This document shows, one piece after another, positions 3,759-5,293 of a DNA stretch of 5,293 nt. How positions within the stretch are numbered: the stretch's first letter is position 1; every line of letters starts with the position of its first letter. The DNA is from Shewanellaceae bacterium (GTDB taxonomy: Bacteria; Pseudomonadota; Gammaproteobacteria; Enterobacterales; Shewanellaceae). Location: the NCBI GenBank assembly GCA_016779685.1, contig JADHND010000121.1:1-5293 (forward strand), in the 5' to 3' direction. A program made the translations under genes and the position numbers. Under the pieces are notes generated by a model. The model did no database searches. It was not told where the DNA came from and saw only the letters and a program-made list of their open reading frames with translations.

Positions 3759-4955
3759 ATGAAAAGAAAACTTTTAAATGTAGCCATTTTAGCCTGTTGT
3801 TCTATCTATTCTCAGGCAACCTTTGCATCAAATTCTCTACCCACATGTGTGGAATATAAAGAAAGTAATTAGCTTAAGGCCACCCTTTGTTCAGATAAAG
3901 ATAATAGAATGGTGGGGTACTATCACCGAGGTTGGCGCGATGAAATCCATTCATTCAATTGGTTTTCTCTTAAAAAAACAGAAGATCGTATCGAGCTCAT
4001 CAAACATGAGTATCAGAGCGGCGCGCCTTCAGCGGTTGAAACCTTGATAGCTATTGAGACCGATATGAATCAAATGCCTGTAGCTATTTTTGAAAAGCAT
4101 GTTCATATCGATACATCAGATTATAGCGTGGAAATTGAATCTAACTCGATGGATTTTTTAGCACGAGACTGTAGTGATAATGAGCTTAATGAATCTGTAT
4201 ACACTTCATCTATGCAAGTGATAAACGAGGAGGCAGAACAAAAAGAGCTTTATTTAAATAAATATCATATCAAACCAGAGCCTGAAGCGCCTGTCTCATT
4301 AGAGGGTAGTCAATGCTTATATGGAGAGCGAGGCTACACATCTAAAAGGTTAATGTATGACTTTGCCAGCAATCAAAATAAGACAGCACACGTACATTTT
4401 GTAGGTCATTGTCAAAGTCAGCCTGCGCTTATTTTTATTGATAAGTTCTCACCCAATGGACAAAAACTGACATCAGAACGTTACTCTGTTCCAGCGAGCT
4501 TAACTTCTTTTATTGAACTGGATGGAACCAGAGGTCAATATTTAAATAACATTGCTGGTATCAGTGAGCGTGGTGATACGGTAGCGGTGAACCTGATTGA
4601 ACATAATCATGAAGGGTTTTTGTTAGGTACATTAGAAGTCATCGTCATTAAAGATGGTACGATGCATCGCTTGCCAATGCAAAAAACCTTAAATACAGCA
4701 GGTGCGCTGAGTGATGCCAAACTATCTAATGATGGTCATCGTGTCGTGATTGCACAGGGTTCTTCGATCAAACTTTACGAATATGATACGATGAGCAATG
4801 CCTATATTTACAAAGCTCAGCACAGCTTAGAATCATTGTATCCTAACTATTATAGTGAAGGTTCTTTACGTATCTCTGCAGATGGTTTAACCGCCTCGTT
4901 TAGAGTTTATTCTCGAGAAGATGGGGAAAAACTTTACCAAGTGACGTTTGACTAA
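3759..4955 (+). pseudogene. Exported-protein gene interrupted by in-frame amber codon
   Basis: From ATG 3759 the frame encodes a signal peptide (MKRK, then the hydrophobic LLNVAILACC, with likely cleavage after Ala23 in ATFA-SN) and 14 more residues. It then meets TAG at 3870-3872 (codon 38). The same frame continues without another stop to TAA at 4955, giving 398 codons in all. The continuation after TAG (LKATLCSDKDNR) runs smoothly into the rest, so one nonsense change is the simplest cause. The amber is followed by C (TAG C), a leaky context in many bacteria, so read-through or a suppressor tRNA is possible. A lipobox-like ILAC near residue 13 is a weaker alternative to signal peptidase I cleavage. 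Confidence 0.7.
3909..4955 (+). CDS. Beta-propeller-like secreted protein, open part after the amber codon
   Basis: This is the 348-residue frame that remains open downstream of the TAG; by itself it lacks the export signal and a ribosome site. The C-terminal half has motifs typical of WD40/TolB-like (PD40) propeller blades: FSPNGQ (about 180), ISERGD (218), LSNDGH (272) and ISADGL (322), each followed by a hydrophobic strand, spaced about 38-54 residues. The N-terminal third has no recognised domain. Three cysteines (88, 136, 168) plus two in the part before ATG 3909 would suit disulfides in a periplasmic or secreted protein. Propellers of this sort usually bind proteins or ligands and have no conserved catalytic residues. 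The GC content is low (about 35 percent in a sampled stretch), like the flanks and unlike the luxR-type gene. The specific family is not recognised. Confidence 0.6.
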   Translation: MVGYYHRGWRDEIHSFNWFSLKKTEDRIELIKHEYQSGAPSAVETLIAIETDMNQMPVAIFEKHVHIDTSDYSVEIESNSMDFLARDCSDNELNESVYTSSMQVINEEAEQKELYLNKYHIKPEPEAPVSLEGSQCLYGERGYTSKRLMYDFASNQNKTAHVHFVGHCQSQPALIFIDKFSPNGQKLTSERYSVPASLTSFIELDGTRGQYLNNIAGISERGDTVAVNLIEHNHEGFLLGTLEVIVIKDGTMHRLPMQKTLNTAGALSDAKLSNDGHRVVIAQGSSIKLYEYDTMSNAYIYKAQHSLESLYPNYYSEGSLRISADGLTASFRVYSREDGEKLYQVTFD

Positions 4956-5025
4956 CTCAAGCTAGGATTGACCTGCTTTTGGTTCAACAAACTGAGTTCA
5001 AGCCAAGTTTGTCCCTTAACAAGAA

Positions 5026-5049
5026 AGCATCCTCAGATAGCCAGCGTCA
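5026..5049 (+). pseudogene. Possible csrA 3'-end remnant
   Basis: Aligned without gaps to the last 24 bases of csrA (2646-2669), 16 positions match, including the nine-base block AGCCAGCGT. The csrA stop TAA is TCA here. The distance from this block to the terminator copy (61 bp) is close to that in the intact unit (57 bp). Alone the match is weak; its weight comes from the matching terminator and the csrA 5' fragment at 3400. Confidence 0.35.
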
Positions 5050-5108
5050 AAGCTGAGTGCGCGCAAGCACACCGAGTCAATTGCTAGCAAGCTGAGTATG
5101 AATAGAAT

Positions 5109-5140
5109 AGGAACGGATCCTTCTGGGTTCGTTCCTTTTT
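5109..5140 (+). terminator. Terminator, near copy of the csrA terminator
   Basis: AGGAACGGATCC (5109-5120) pairs fully with GGGTTCGTTCCT (5125-5136), with two G-T pairs, around the loop TTCT, followed by TTTTT. It lies 153 bp after the secreted-protein stop and would end that transcript. It shares AGGAACGGATCCTT and GGGTTCGTT with the csrA terminator at 2721-2757. The differing stem bases keep the pairing. Confidence 0.9.
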
Positions 5141-5237
5141 AAAAGACATCAAATCCCCCCAGCCAGCTTTACCAGCGTGCTGAATGTCTGCGTTCGTGCT
5201 GTGGCGCAAGTGACTCTGATTGTTTCTACCATACAGC

Positions 5238-5252
5238 CCAGATAAACAACAA
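5238..5252. repeat. 15-bp direct repeat, second copy
   Basis: An exact copy of 2708-2722. Here it lies about 98 bp after the duplicated terminator, whereas the first copy lies before its terminator, so the order of pieces has been changed. Confidence 0.6.
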
Positions 5253-5293
5253 TCATTGATCTAGATAGGGGTGCTTAGCTAATCAAAATGACA

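Larger units (their letters stand above)
4956..5293. other. Non-coding right end with repeated pieces
   Basis: No gene is seen on either strand. Three copies of a CTGAGT-containing motif (near 4991, 5052 and 5092) and the perfect 10-bp palindrome TTGCTAGCAA (5081-5090) precede the terminator at 5109-5140. CCAGATAAACAACAA (5238-5252) exactly repeats bases 2708-2722 beside the csrA terminator. The last ATG (5288) has no well-placed ribosome site, so no following gene is claimed. Confidence 0.55.

Noticed and set aside
3823..4047. Plus-strand frame of 74 codons near the start of the secreted-protein gene
   Set aside because: It overlaps the signal-peptide/amber gene in another frame and lacks a ribosome site.
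1..5293. CRISPR array, tRNA or rRNA genes, insertion sequence
   Set aside because: No regular repeat-spacer pattern, cloverleaf or transposase-like frame was seen; the boxA-like site is not followed by rRNA sequence.

Overview
The window looks like accessory or plasmid-like DNA from a low-GC gammaproteobacterium. The clues are a short CsrA, an orphan LuxR-type regulator whose N-terminal half resembles regulators common in Legionella-like bacteria, two small ribbon-helix-helix (RHH) proteins, and a sequence almost identical to the enterobacterial boxA antitermination element. A Legionellales-like host is a guess from protein style. No replication, partition or transposase gene is visible, so plasmid versus chromosomal island cannot be settled.

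Left part (1-1019): an AT-rich end with near-palindromes and a boxA-like site, then two paralogous RHH genes on the minus strand (373-567 and 816-1019). The first has a terminator at 228-251. The gap between them holds a G-rich stretch.

Middle (1020-2757): a plus-strand regulatory cluster, divergent from the RHH genes. It holds a 255-aa LuxR/GerE-type regulator (1229-1996), an 85-aa single-span membrane protein that overlaps its end (1981-2238), an easily missed 45-aa membrane peptide joined by a TGATG stop/start overlap (2238-2375), and a 61-aa csrA (2484-2669) with a strong terminator. The overlaps point to translational coupling of the first three genes; csrA follows after 108 bp and may share the transcript or have its own promoter.

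Right part (2758-5293): mostly decayed DNA around one secreted-protein gene. Just after csrA lies a GGA-rich stretch that could bind CsrA. Next come the 3' end of a lost gene with its terminator, and a 28-codon fragment of a second csrA (3400-3486). A gene for an exported, beta-propeller-like protein (3759-4955) carries an in-frame amber codon at position 38. After it come a csrA-3'-end-like stretch and a near copy of the csrA terminator (5109-5140). The simplest reading is that a second csrA unit was split, with the secreted-protein gene now lying between its halves.

Taken together, the window combines transcriptional control (RHH pair, LuxR), membrane peptides and post-transcriptional control (CsrA). 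That these form one circuit is inferred from gene order only.
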